The position numbers and the translations under genes were made by a program. Source: Owenia fusiformis (taxonomy: Eukaryota > Annelida > Polychaeta > Sabellida > Oweniidae). Taken from it: a DNA stretch of 64,000 nt. This document shows, piece after piece, positions 11,310 through 22,401 of this stretch (position 1 is its first letter; every line of letters begins with the position of its first letter). Under the pieces are notes generated by a model that was given only the letters and a program-made list of their open reading frames with translations, was not told the DNA's origin and did no database searches. The stretch spans positions 42,625,366-42,689,365 of the forward strand of contig CAIIXF020000001.1 of NCBI GenBank assembly GCA_903813345.2, given 5' to 3'.

Positions 11310-11315
11310 AATAAA
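11310..11315 (+). terminator. AATAAA polyadenylation signal for the ATPase transcript
   Basis: AATAAA lies 51 nt after the ATPase stop codon in an AT-rich, T-tailed context, as expected for an animal mRNA 3' end. Confidence 0.6.
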
Positions 11316-11520
11316 TATATAAATGTTTTTGTTAAAATTAATCTACCCTCTTTTAGAATTATAGCGTGCTACCTCTGAAGTATTGGATATACACTCCCTT
11401 CCACAATGCTATGTTACAAGCAAATTCTCCCTTATATGTAAGAAAGTTATTTATTATGATCATGATATAATGAATGTTTCTTATAATAACAAAACTAGAA
11501 AAATATACATTTATCACTGT

Positions 11521-11526
11521 TTTATT
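11521..11526 (-). terminator. AATAAA polyadenylation signal for the convergent basic-protein gene
   Basis: TTTATT on the plus strand reads AATAAA on the minus strand, 33 nt downstream of the stop codon of the 126-codon gene. Together with the signal at 11310 it defines a compact convergent 3' junction of about 300 bp. Confidence 0.6.
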
Positions 11527-11558
11527 GCCTAATTCAAAATAGAAAAATGACAATTATA

Positions 11559-11939
11559 TCAGTCCTGTTTCATTTTCCTCCCTCTCGCAGGGATACCTGG
11601 TGGTCTATACAAGTCCAATCTGGTTTTTCTAATGTTTTTCTTCTTAAACACTGCTTTGGAAACAGCATCTTTACGCGGTTTCTTAAGTTTGTACACCTTG
11701 GTATGATAGGGATCATTTTCTTCCACCTTCTTCTTTTGATGCTCTATTTGGGCTTTAGCTCTGTCAACAACTGCTTGCATCGGAGATACCACCCGAACGG
11801 GTTCTTTGATTGCGCTGACAGGTACGTAGCTCGCACGATTTTTTCCGAAGCCTACTTGCGTCGACAGTCTATTCTCTCTGGCTGCTTTGATTAACCTGTG
11901 CCACTTTTCCGCGTTGTCTACATAGGGTACCAGCTTCAT
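11559..11939 (-). CDS. Small basic protein of the Polinton-type element (126 aa)
   Basis: Intact frame with a good start context (A at -3), convergent with the ATPase. The N-terminus (MKLVPYVDNAEKW) is neutral and looks folded. From about residue 58 the protein becomes strongly lysine/arginine-rich, with runs such as QKKKVEEN, KLKKPRK and FKKKNIRK, and it ends in a proline/glycine/arginine motif (RPPGIPARGRK). There is no signal peptide or membrane segment. Small basic proteins encoded beside capsid and ATPase genes in adenovirus-like and Polinton-like agents are commonly genome-condensing core proteins; that role is an inference here and I do not recognise a named family. Being retained next to the ATPase in an element that lost everything else suggests a function connected with DNA binding or packaging. 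Confidence 0.65.
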   Translation of the reverse strand: MKLVPYVDNAEKWHRLIKAARENRLSTQVGFGKNRASYVPVSAIKEPVRVVSPMQAVVDRAKAQIEHQKKKVEENDPYHTKVYKLKKPRKDAVSKAVFKKKNIRKTRLDLYRPPGIPARGRKMKQD

Positions 11940-12000
11940 GGTCCTGTGATGTCTCTAGTAATGTGAACGGTGAAGAAATGCGTTGAAACTATTATCAGCC

Positions 12001-12010
12001 TTATATATAA
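12001..12010 (-). promoter_or_regulatory. Candidate TATA box for the basic-protein gene
   Basis: A palindromic TTATATATAA lies 62 nt upstream of the minus-strand start codon, a suitable distance for a TATA element with a short leader. The region is generally AT-rich, so the match has limited weight. Confidence 0.25.
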
Positions 12011-12116
12011 TATTATATTGAGGAATCGAATTTTTAACTTTCTGTACTTAATCACACTGACATCTATTTATATCATTGCGGAAGTTAACTCTGTGAAAGC
12101 ATTGTCTGGATGGGCA

Positions 12117-13784
12117 AAACAGCCAGGATAGACATTGAGTGACGTAGGCTGTCGTATTATGTTAATGTGGGTTGCTTTGACCTCCGGATTTCCTGTTGTG
12201 ATGGTATTTCCAATACTACGCTAAGAAAAACAAAAAAATCCGAGCATGTAGTGTACATACGAAGAACTATATTTTTTAATGTTTGCTGTAATTTCCCGTG
12301 TCATTTAATGTACATATATCCATTTCACTATAGGGATTTTCAATCCATAGAAACGCTGACTATTGCTTGTAAAATTTAAGTAAGTATCTTCCATTTTATC
12401 GAGTCTAAACAACAATACATCTTAAAGTAGTCATATGTGAAAGAATTGTCTTGATTCTTTTTTACATGAATCTCGCCACTTCGTTAAGGATTCTTTGTTT
12501 TTGTAAAATATCAGATTTCTTCAGAACTTTAACACATTATTGTCCCGTTGTTGTGAGACTATATACTTATTTTAATGATTTTGAACTGAGAACTGGAACC
12601 TAAATAGTTATATTTGGGTAATTAATCTTCAGATATATGCCAAGAATGATCAAATAGTTTATGTGTTTAGCTAGCTTATACATCAATAGTTTAGAGAATA
12701 CATGACGAAGCGAATACTCTGAAACGCATTACAAACGTTTTGCCTATTCAAAATCAAAGCAAAAGTATTCTATTATGTCTTTAAAAATGACAGAGAATTT
12801 TGCATGCCTAGCTTTACGACTTTGTTCCATTGCCTAATTTTGGAATGTAGAAAGTAAAGTCCATAGTTTGTCGGGGTTACGGAAGTGTGGGGGTGTGGGA
12901 AATCTCGTATTTCATCCAGCATTGGATAATACGTTCGAGAAACGTTGAACATTATCATCCAGTAGGTCCTATATGACCAGGGATGGGGGCGTTGGAACTG
13001 TGGGGGTGTAGGAAATCTCTTCACCCGGCGTCGGAGAATACGTTTGAGAAACGTTGGTAGGATGTTGATATGTGACATACAGATTTCTTGCTGTGATGGT
13101 ATTCCCATACTAGGCAAACAAAGAACAAATATGTAGTAACAACGTTTCTATCTATTTCCATATTCATTGTAATGAGTGCCAAACCTCTATCCATTTTGTA
13201 TTTTATAATCTAGGCTATATAGTCACTTTTTATAGAGGTAATAGGTAACAGATAAATCATTTGTCATTTGGTTTTATTATCTTATCAATTGTCTCCGAAA
13301 GTCAACCGAACGATCGGAGAGTATCAATCATCCACGGAACACTGACGTCAAAAAGACGTTTGGATATCGTCTAAACGTTCGAGAATCGTTTTACTTTTAC
13401 GAAACTGTATCATTCGTATTTGACCAAGCAGAGCTTCTCATCCGAGAAAATTCACACTGACCTCACTCCGGAAGTCAAGCGACCAATCAGTCATCCACGG
13501 AAGTCAAACGTTCGGGAAACGTTTGGGAATCCCGTATTACGTTGGGGTACGATCGAGAAACGTTGGGGAATCCCATATTTCATCAGATTTCATCATCGGG
13601 TCCTATAGGACGGAACCATGAAAGACGTCACTAAACTGTAGGTTCCAGTCTCCAGTCTCCATGCGGCCCCGTGGGTAAGGCGTAGGCGTACGTAGGCGTA
13701 ACGTTCGGTAATCGTCTGGGGTCAAAGTTCGTGCCTGATTTGGTGCCTAAAATTGCATTATCATTTACTCGGACTATTACTACT
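12117..13784 (-). repeat. Right terminal inverted repeat (1,668 bp)
   Basis: Reverse complement of 6702-8348. The outer 12689-13784 is nearly identical to its partner; the inner 12117-12688 is clearly diverged, with several indels that make this copy 21 bp longer. It ends ...ACTACT directly before the right target duplication. Confidence 0.92.
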
Positions 13785-13790
13785 CATAGT
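13785..13790. repeat. 6-bp target site duplication, right (CATAGT)
   Basis: Exact copy of 6696-6701, abutting the last base of the right inverted repeat. Confidence 0.92.
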
Positions 13791-14005
13791 ATTACTGTTT
13801 GTATTATTAATCTCTACGATTTTTCAATAGGCTAACTCAGTCAGTGAATGCAGGATTAAAACACAACACACATGAGTAATTCACCCACCTATGCATGTTA
13901 TTATTGAAAAACATTGCCATCTTTTACATCACTCCTAAATTATTTTTGTAAACATGCATTTTAAGAGGTTCATTTTTTCAAAAAAAACACAAAAACAAAC
14001 TTCAT

Positions 14006-14318
14006 GGAGTTCCTTACATATTTTACTTGATGAAACATGTGTTCAAGTACAATGTAACTTTGCATGAAAAATTGTAAAAAAAATGAGGGACGATAGTGAA
14101 AATGACGAATGTATTTTGAAAAAGCTTGTTGATGGGTGGATTAAACATGGATTATAAGATAATCCAATTGATCTGGAAACTATTCTTTGAACTTTTCTTG
14201 AAGATTATAGATTCGCCTTTCCCAAGCATTTACTTTTTACAGCTAGAAACTACTCACAAAAAAATTATCAACTGTCAAAATTATCAAAAGTCTGTTGCAA
14301 TACTTTCCCTGCTCCTTT
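14006..14318 (-). repeat. Dispersed repeat, copy 2 of an inverted pair
   Basis: Reverse-complement partner of 3318-3623. It begins at GGAGTTCCTTA and runs through the AAACATGTGTTCAAG and GATGGGTGGATT landmarks to the CTTTCCCTGCTCC end. Divergence is moderate, so the pair is clearly older than the insertion of the neighbouring Polinton-type element. Confidence 0.75.
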
Positions 14319-16134
14319 GAGAAAATTGACCAGCTTTGTGAAAATATCAAAAATAAATATTTTGGCTGTTCCATTAGTCTGCCTCCTATTTATACCCCAT
14401 GTCCCTCTTTAGCTCTATGGTCAGAACAACTGATGCCATGTTGATTGATTCTAACACGTGTGTAATAGATACTAAAGAGAACATTAAAGACTATAGGTTG
14501 TCTTTAATAGTCAATTATGTAATTAACATGCAGCGTTGTGTTCTACCCTATAACCTAGAATAACGTCTTTGAATACCGAATTTAGACTAGAACTCCCGGT
14601 GATTAACCTTTGCTAGGTTATCACACTACAAAGGTCAGATACAAATGGCAATTTAAGAACTGAGCTTTCTCATGTGGTGCTTTCAAATTGAAGTTTATTT
14701 TCAGTTTATCATCAAAAGAATATATGATTATTGATCATGTTTTGTGAGCAGTATTATCTGACCTTTTTATCCCCTCTTCGTCTCTTTTCCAACCTCATAT
14801 AACCTTACATTTGACAGATAATGGACACAATGAAATTACGAAGGGAGGGACACATTTTTGTGAATGAATTACTGTGATGACAATGAACAAACATAGTTTT
14901 CAAACTGTTAAAACAAATAATCAAATAGATGGATACATAGAGACCTACTTATTTTGATAGCTATGACAAAGACTCAAAGTGAACTATATGACGCTTGGAA
15001 ATCGTTGTGCAAAAACAGTGTTAGAAGCAATGCCTTCAAGATGTGTTTTGTGTTTAAGATAAGCTGCACGGTATCTTTAATATATGTGTCCATATTTTAT
15101 TGTACAAAGATACACAGGTATTAGAATCTCAACTCAATTTCCAAGTTGCGATTTATTTCTAGGATTGAATGTACTAGAATCTGAATGCAAGTTAATTCAA
15201 GGCACATAATACGTGATCTGCGACAAATGATTCGTCAATAATTAGAACTGATAGAGGTTCTGATTAAAAGTCAAACAGATAATGAATACAAATACATTAT
15301 CGAGGATGACAAAAATAAAACAAAGTATCATCCCCAATGTATTAGTGATTGAGAAATAGCAATAGCCATTTTCTGCGCAATTCCAGACATGACTTCATTG
15401 AAAACGAGATACTTGATATCATACTTACCATTTGAACAATTCATATTAATTGTGATCCGTGTTCTCTACGGTATGTCACATCAATTATTTATAACTATTG
15501 AGAACTTAGTTTGGAAATGTATTTCATTCGTTTTAGATGATGGAATAGCCATGATAGCAGATCATTAAAGCTCGAGAATCGGTACAGCTGATACAAATAA
15601 TGATAAAACTTCGTTACCTTTTTGAACAGGTAGGGAGCGTATGTTAGACATTGTTATTGTGCATTGGATCATATTTTGGGGATATTGGGGGATTATCCAT
15701 ATGACTGGTCATTTTATCATGTTTTGCATCTGTGTTTTGGAGAACGTTTTGGTCTCCCTTTCTTAACTAATTATGCTTACGCATTGACGCCATATTCCCA
15801 TTTTTAATATCACGATACATCTTGGCTCTCGAACACAGTGAAGACCAAACGTGCATGATGAAGACAGAAAGTACATCTGTATCGACCAAATAATACCATA
15901 AAGATATGGTCATATGGATATATTACTTCTTCTAAACTAGGGTATTGTACAATTTACATTCGTTCGACTTCGCTTCTTAAAAGAGAGCTTCGTCTTTAGT
16001 TTATAACCAGACTCTGCGCGCATGGTAAGGCCATTGCACCTGTGTTATGTTAATAACGATACGGTCTTATTGTTAGATTTAGATCGAGATAATGGTACCT
16101 GAATGTTGGAAAGGGGGCTACAAAGGTACTTTTT
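14319..16134. other. No gene recognised; one old repeat at 14480-14590
   Basis: Non-coding. The stretch 14480-14590 aligns with 21010-21125 in the same direction (shared words AATAGTCAATTA and GTTGTGTT, then a CCTA-GACCTA-like word and AATAACATCT-like word), so it is part of a dispersed repeat. Nothing else was recognised. Confidence 0.4.
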
Positions 16135-16625
16135 CTTAGCATGTTTGATCCTCGCTTGGGATATTGTGGTTTTGTTTCCTTATAACTGGTTGTACTCATT
16201 GTGTTACTTTTCTATTAGTGTCTTATTATAGCTTTTGGTCGTTCTTTAAACTTATGGCACATATGCTTGAAAATTTAATGTAACATATAAATTCTACCTT
16301 TGAAGGCTAATTGGTGATTAGACTGCATCACTTACTGGAAACTATCTTCTCAAAATTGATGTTCAATGAGACTTTATTGAAGCCCTTTTATTGTATTTTC
16401 GATTTTCTTTGCACCTGTCTATGTAATTCTTACAGATCGTAAATGAATTCATTAAATTAGATTCCTGCATTGTACAATAGCCTATTGCTCTTTAGAGAAG
16501 GGAATCCAGACGATCCGTTTCTAATGAGCAATTAAAGCAAACAGTAAAATACTTCAGAAGTAAAAAATAAGTTAAGGGATATCCGGTGTTTTGTTAGTTT
16601 ATGCGTTCAATCGAAAATCGAGACG
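16135..16625 (+). repeat. Segmental duplication, copy 1
   Basis: Two blocks match a second locus in the same order and direction: 16160-16270 with about 23825-23935, and 16305-16620 with 24832-25165. Shared landmarks in the second block are TTTGCACCTGTCTATG, TTGCTCTTTAGAGAAGGGAA and GATATCCGGTGT. Copy 2 has about 0.9 kb between the blocks, which copy 1 lacks. Divergence is substantial. Neither copy shows a conserved reading frame. Confidence 0.65.
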
Positions 16626-16981
16626 CTCTTCATTAGAAGAATCATTAGACGTTACTAATCTAATAAAAGTGGAATTTACTAGTCGCTATAGCTTCCTTAA
16701 TCCACAAATGGAATGGTCACGTAATAGTCAGGTATGGACTAATAGCAATGAGCCATGGTTGTTTCACAGCCACTGCTATTTTCTACTCCTATCACAAAAT
16801 GACAATGGTTGGTTGATATAAAACGAGACAGTTGTATAGGATACAACAAAACAGGGATCAAACGGTAAACATTTGTAAACTATCTCAAAAGAGACATAGA
16901 TCCAAAATTAGATAATCAATCCATTAACATTGGACAACAGTCCTACATAGTATGTTGTACTCTAAAATAATGCAGTTTTTA

Positions 16982-17588
16982 GCTCACATGGTGAGCTTTT
17001 GCAATCACTCACTTGTCCGTCTGTCTGTCTGTCAGTGCGTGCGTCCGTCCGTCCGTCGACAATAGTGGCACGTTTTAAAACCTCTGTCGATAGGATTCCC
17101 GTTTAAGTTATTTTTGTTCAACATCAATACAGAAAACTCCCCTATGACTCCTTGTTCAAAAGCTCGCCTATTTTTAAGATGGGCGCCATTTTTGTCTCGT
17201 TAAATTCATTTTTGACCCATTTCCTAGCTTTACAAATAATTCCAGGTGTCCTGCATTGTTAAAATCCATGTCAATGTGAGGAGTAGTTGTATGAAATAAT
17301 TTTGTTACAAAAAATCAACATCAATACAGAAAACTCCCCTATAACTCCAGGTCATCCTCCTCGCCTATTTTCAAGATGGCCGCCATTTTTGTCTCGCGAT
17401 TTTAATTTTTGGCCCATTTCCTAGCTTTACAAATAGATTCAGGTGTCCAGCATTGTAAAAAGTTATGTCAATGTGAAGAGTACTTGTATGAAATAATTTT
17501 GTTGCAACAAATCAGCAAAAGGTTATATCCGTTTTTTTATTTGTTGTCATTTTAGCCATCATTCACTTTTGAGCAACACCATGTGAGC
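16982..17588. mobile_element. Short inverted-repeat element with GCTCACATGGTGAGC-type ends
   Basis: The left end GCTCACATGGTG (16982-16993) is inverted at 17577-17588, and the left end is itself a hairpin (GCTCAC-ATG-GTGAGC). After a CGTCCGTC-rich stretch (17020-17060) come two tandem copies of a block of about 197 bp (17119-17315 and 17317-17510). Each contains CATCAATACAGAAAACTCCC and a GCGCCATTTTTGTCTCG- or GGCCGCCATTTTTGTCTCG-like word. I recall abundant repeats with similar GCTCAC...GTGAGC ends in aquatic invertebrate genomes, but no class name can be given. Confidence 0.6.
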
Positions 17589-18295
17589 CCAGTACCCACG
17601 GTACTATTTTTACGTTCTTATATTCTTATATATTAGATTTGTTATTGCGTGAACATCACAATCATCCGAGTCATACGTTCCAGTTCTCACCTATCCCACA
17701 ATAAAATGCGTTTATTATCCACAATTCATTTTCTTATTTGCTGATTATAACATTGTTTTATTGGTTTCATTAGGCACGCAAATGTTTCCCAATGGTCCCA
17801 TAAAATAACTTTTTCATTTCAATTGTGTTTCCAATTCAAGACAAATAGAGACCATCAAATTAATCGGTCTTCCAAATTTAGGTCTCATCTACTGGTGAAG
17901 GTCCCTAGTGATATTAATCAAGTTCTTAGCAAGAGAGATAGCTTTGCTTTAAAATTAAAGCCAAGAATTCTAACGGAACTACAATTCTTGAGATATCTAA
18001 ATACAACACTCGATTTCTTAATTTTGAATGTTCATCAATAGTTCTTTTTAATGCCATAAGCTCACTCAAACTCTCAATGAAATAACTAATAGATAGTGCT
18101 CATAAATTTTTTATACTAGAAGTTGCAAAGGGATCGTAAACTGTGATTATATTTCTGTATTGAAACCTGGAGTTCTGCTAATGATCTGAACTCTATGTGG
18201 TAAAAGTTGTATATACTATGGTAGAATACTAGTATTCTATTTTTCAGGAGATATGGTAATCCATGGGCTGACTATGGCCAATCCTAAGCTAAGCT
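17589..18295. other. No gene recognised
   Basis: Non-coding; the 72-codon frame at 17823-18041 has no recognisable domain. Confidence 0.5.
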
Positions 18296-18300
18296 CCTAT

Positions 18301-18909
18301 CAGTGGCAGATCCAGCAATTAACAAGAGGGGGCAAATTTTGAGTCTGCAAAAATTGTGGGCCCCTCAAACCAAAATTAGGCCCAAGTTTTGAAAAATTAA
18401 GGCCCATTATTGATAACTCGGCCCAAAAAAGGCCTAAAATTAAGCCCTAGCCCATTTTTGAGCCCTACAATCATTTTTGGGCCCAAAAACTAAAAACAAG
18501 TTCTGCCAGGTCCACTAAAGGGAGTCGGGCCCCATGGGCTCCCTCCCCCTTCAATATGCGCCCCTAAAACCAAAAATTAGGCCCACGTTTTGAAAGTAAG
18601 GTTTTTCTAAAAATTGGCCAAATTATGCCCTAAGAGACACATTTTTGAGGCCCTACAAACATTTTTGGGCCCAAAAACTAAAAAAAAGTTCTGCCAGGTC
18701 CACTAAAGGGGTCGGGCCCCATGGGCCCCCTCCCCCTTCAATATGCATCCTAAAACCAAAAATTAGGCCTACGTTTTGAAAAATTAAGGCCCATTTTTCT
18801 AAAAATCGGCCAAAAAGGCCAAATTAAGACACATTTTTGAGGCCCTACAAATATTTTGGTGCCCAAAAACTAAAAGAAATCCGCATGGGCCCGCACGGAT
18901 CCGCCAATG
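18301..18909. mobile_element. hAT-like non-autonomous element with internal tandem repeat (609 bp)
   Basis: The left end starts CAGTGGCAGATCC and the right end is the inverse of CATTGGCGGATCC, a match of 11 of 13 and typical of hAT-superfamily termini (CAGTGGCGGATCC-like). CCTAT occurs directly outside both ends (18296-18300 and 18910-18914), which may be a 5-bp target duplication. hAT elements usually give 8 bp, so this is either a 5-bp subgroup or coincidence. The interior is about three copies of a unit of roughly 190-200 bp rich in GGGCCC, GGCCC and CCAAAAAT words. No transposase frame is present. Confidence 0.6.
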
Positions 18910-18914
18910 CCTAT

Positions 18915-20646
18915 GCTCGGCACTGTGTGAAATTGAAATTAGAGTCAGAATTTATGCTTTGCTAATTTGGGAACTTTCTACCTATTACTACACACCTATC
19001 AAATATATACGTATATATAATATTGAATTACTAGTTTTCTATTAATGGTTCATCCAAACAAAGTAGATTATAAATCAGTCTGTTTTGTACTTTTGAACCT
19101 TCATCGTCATGACTGCCGATTGCTGAACATGGTTTAGGATACCTAGCACTATGGCTGACTCTGACTGCAAAATTAAAAGTTCTCAAATGCCGTGGGTGTT
19201 TGAGCAAGTATTTGTGGTAGTGTTGTCTTACTACCGTTCCCCAGCACAATGAATGAAACAAAGTGTAACAACTTAACTTTCAGGGACCATTGTCGCAATC
19301 CCAAAACAACAAGACCATGAGATTTTGCTTCATCATACCTAAGTCATTTACAATACATATGAAGAGCAAAACCGATTCCAATGCTCTTGACATTATAAAA
19401 AAGTTGCAGGTACTGGATTTGTATCAAACAAGATCTGAGGCTAAGGCAATCGGCATCTAATCTTGAATCAATTTCCTTTCCGAAAAAAAAACAAACCGGA
19501 AGAAAATCAAATGGTAACTATTTTTACCAGAACATCAAATCAAATATTTCAATAATATATTGTCAAATATAAATGTTACGAAATGCTACAAAGTGCTTAG
19601 ACACCTGGCCCAGTGTTATACTTTAACTCATATTCCCCTGTCATCCAAGATAAATAATACATACATATCTGAAAAACAATTGGATAACATATTGAAAACT
19701 GAAATCAGAATGAAAAAAGCTTCTCTGGTGGCATTCATTGCAAAATATGATCGACCAAAAAACCTTTAGAAGGTGTAATAAATAAAAAACCAATTAAGGG
19801 TTAATAAGATTGTTGGAGATTTTGAACCTGGATTTTACCTGTTCAAAATATCTGAGACGAATTCATATATCTTGCGAGTAGTTTGTATATTATTGTCTAC
19901 AGCTATTTATGAGGATATTCTATTCTTATAAACTCCTAGTCAACGTTATACTGATATATCATTTAACCCTGTGGTACTTTATGGCACTTTATAGCGTATT
20001 TCCCATGTGCATTCTGGATCTCATCTTGTTGGGGCAAATAAACCCAAGTCAGTCCTAAGCTAAGTTATTACACCGGCATAAACAACAACAGGTTCCGCGA
20101 CGTGTGCACGTCGTCGATGAACCATTCCAATCAATAATCTTGCTTGCTTTTGTTCTTGGCTTGTCTTCATCACCATGTTTAAGAGGATTTAGATATTCTG
20201 TGAAGATTAATTAGGGAGCTTTTTGAATCTTGATATCCGTAATGGGTCTCTGATTTTTAAACCTTGTTGTGTCTCGTACACGTTAATCATAATCACTATT
20301 TGAAAGATTACTAATGGAATAAAATAAAATAAAATAGAAAAAACAACTATTCAGGAAACAAAAGAATCACCTTCACGAAAGTTACAGAATGCTGATATTT
20401 TAGAAACTTTTAGAAATATCAATACGATGGATCATGATTTGTGTATGCTGTCATGTTCTTATATATGATGTATCATGTCACAAAAATAACGTTTGGGGTT
20501 AATACATTACATCCATGTTGTCACAAATGCATCCTTATTGATATTGACAATACATTCGAAACATAACAAACCACTGGGCAGCTCATGCGAATATTAAAAT
20601 GCCCCTTTTTGTAAAACATTTTGAACGATAAAAAAAATATCAATAA
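18915..20646. other. No gene recognised; two unplaced short frames
   Basis: Short frames at 19031-19261 (minus) and 19560-19769 (plus) have no domain I recognise. A sequence around 20020-20045 (TTGTTGGGGCAAATAAA) resembles the 3' ends of some LINE elements, but this is weak. The region 20134-20265 is the old repeat shared with 2440-2570. Confidence 0.3.
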
Positions 20647-20892
20647 CACAGGGAGATATGCCGATTACTCAATTAGTACAAAATTAGCACTCTGGCAAAA
20701 GTGCTCTCATGCCACGAGTGCTAATTTAGTACTAATTCATCATATGAGTACTCATTTAGTACTAAAACATGCAATTAATCAGTACGCATGTCATACGTGC
20801 TCATGTATATTACTAATATTTACTGAAATGAGTACTCAATTAGTGCTAAAATGCCATGAGAACTATTTTAGTACTCGGCATATCTCCCTGTG
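20647..20892. mobile_element. Foldback MITE-like element (246 bp)
   Basis: A perfect 18-bp inverted repeat, CACAGGGAGATATGCCGA at the left (20647-20664), closes the element at 20875-20892. Inside, the words AGTACTCATTTAGTACTAA and variants recur in both orientations, so the single strand can fold into an extended hairpin. A 90-codon frame spans it but merely reads the repeats. No transposase is encoded and no target duplication is clear. Confidence 0.7.
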
Positions 20893-21261
20893 ACATGAAC
20901 TTCATTTTTCATTATTGTCAGGTACTGTCAGGTATTGTAATCCAAAATATTATTGAACACAAATAATGGTTCACCAAAATGAGGACTCCCCATGAAACAG
21001 ATCTTAATAGCATGTTGAAGACTGTATAGGAAGTTGTTAATAGTCAATTAAGTAATTATCATCTAGTGTTGTGTTATATCCTATGACCTAAAATAACATC
21101 TATGAATACTAAATACTAATTTACTGCAACACTATCACTATGACGGTCAAAAACAACCAGTGAAGGAGCGCCGGGCGGTTGTCTCGGGTGGTACGTTTGC
21201 AACTGAGCTAATTTATTATTTAGATGTACTATAGTATTGTAAATATGTAAGCACTAGTGCC
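20893..21261. other. No gene recognised; old repeat at 21010-21125
   Basis: Contains the partner of the dispersed repeat at 14480-14590. A short duplicated GTCAGGTACT word lies near 20919-20937. Confidence 0.4.
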
Positions 21262-21597
21262 ATGGGAAAAGGAGCAAAAATTGTTACAGAACCCAGCGAG
21301 AAAATGAAAACATTTAAGTGGTCACCATTCATTAGAGGCAAATGGGGCGACATGAAAGACAGACATGACGGGCACCTATGTAAGGCTTGTGGTGAAGCGG
21401 ATGAGACCTTGAAACATTTCATGCTAAAATGTAAAATATTCTCAGCCGAAAGAAAAATCATTCTAGATATTGTCAAAAATCACTCACAGATGACGAATCA
21501 AAGTAATGAGCAAACTCTAAGACTAATATTTGGTGAAAATGAACAATTGGCACTCGATCAGTACATATTAATTGCGAAAAATGTTCATAAAATGTAA
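21262..21597 (+). pseudogene. LINE (non-LTR retrotransposon) ORF2 C-terminal fragment
   Basis: This 111-codon frame contains a CCHC-type motif, C-x2-C-...-H-x4-C (CKACGEADETLKHFMLKC, about residues 40-57). It follows a W-x-P-F-I-R-G-K segment and is followed by an S-A-E-R-K-I-I-L helix. The pattern 'C-x2-C-G-x-x-[DE]-E-T-x-x-H-x4-C ... R' is characteristic of the region after the reverse transcriptase in Jockey/CR1-like and related LINEs. No RT domain precedes it, so this is a 5'-truncated remnant, as is usual for LINE copies. The frame is still open, which suggests moderate age. Confidence 0.6.
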
Positions 21598-22401
21598 CTC
21601 CAGAGGATTGGGCATGTTGCGGTAACGCTATCTCCGAGCCTTTCGTCCAGTGCAATCCGAACCTCATGTGCCTTACCTCATGCAGTTGTTTAAATTCCCG
21701 CAAAAATTACCCTTCTAAATATTTTGACCTGCTTCAAAAAAATATATTTCTTTGCGTTTGCTACTGATTTTATTCGTTATATTTTATGGAATGTTTATTT
21801 CTTATGTAGTAAGAATTCATTCATAAGAAAAATATTAAGTAATTCGTATCAAACTGTTAAAAATGAAAACTTTGCAAGGACTTCCGATCAGAAATTGTTT
21901 ATTAACACCGTTGCTATGCAGTTCGTTTTGAAGTGACGTCATCCCATATTTGAATATTATTTGAAGCGTTTTCAGAAAATTTTGACACCGCCATCTTGAA
22001 AACGTGTAGTAATGTTGATCCCAGTGATTATCGATCTTGACATTTTACAATTTGTTGCTCCGCGGAGATTTTTACCTAAAAACACATCAAATACAAAGTA
22101 GATTACCAATTTCGATGGTAAAATCATTTGTAAACGTTATAATTTATGTTATATTAAAGTTTCGGCGTTGTTCATAAAGTATTACAGATTGTACTAATTT
22201 CTGAAGCTTTCTAAGATCATGCCCCGGGAATTTTAGAACTATTTTAACAACATCAGAGAGGTAGTGAAGGTACGCAACGAACGAAATGAATTTTGAGAAT
22301 GGCGGTTACGGGTCAACGCGGTAGCCTGGCGTCCGGCCGTATAGTAGGGGGTGCTCTGGATGTGTTGTTAATACTGATTATGTTCCTTATATATATATAT
22401 A
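21598..22401. other. No gene recognised; fragment of a dispersed repeat at 21958-21995
   Basis: The word series GAAGCGTTTTCAGAAAATTT followed by a CCGCCAT word matches the repeat at 44095-44280 and 61796-61966. The end of the stretch is a TA microsatellite (22389-22405) that abuts the next element. Confidence 0.4.

Larger units (their letters stand above)
6702..13784. mobile_element. Compact Polinton/Maverick-type element (7,083 bp)
   Basis: The element is bounded by a perfect 6-bp target duplication, has AGT...ACT ends and terminal inverted repeats of about 1.65 kb, and encodes an A32/FtsK-HerA-like ATPase. These traits point to the Polinton/Maverick lineage of virus-like transposons. Canonical members are 15-20 kb and encode protein-primed DNA polymerase B, integrase, cysteine protease and two capsid proteins; none of these is present here. 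The unique core (8349-12116) holds a satellite-like region, a 39-codon zinc-finger ORF, the 512-codon ATPase, and a convergent 126-codon basic protein. The intact ATPase frame, exact duplication and nearly identical outer repeats suggest recent activity, with the missing enzymes supplied by a full-length relative. It could be a non-autonomous derivative or a distinct small lineage. Confidence 0.85.

Noticed and set aside
21262-21597. Considered as a free-standing zinc-knuckle host protein
   Set aside because: The C-x2-C...H-x4-C context with flanking residues matches the end of LINE ORF2 proteins better, and the frame lacks an identifiable promoter or exon structure.
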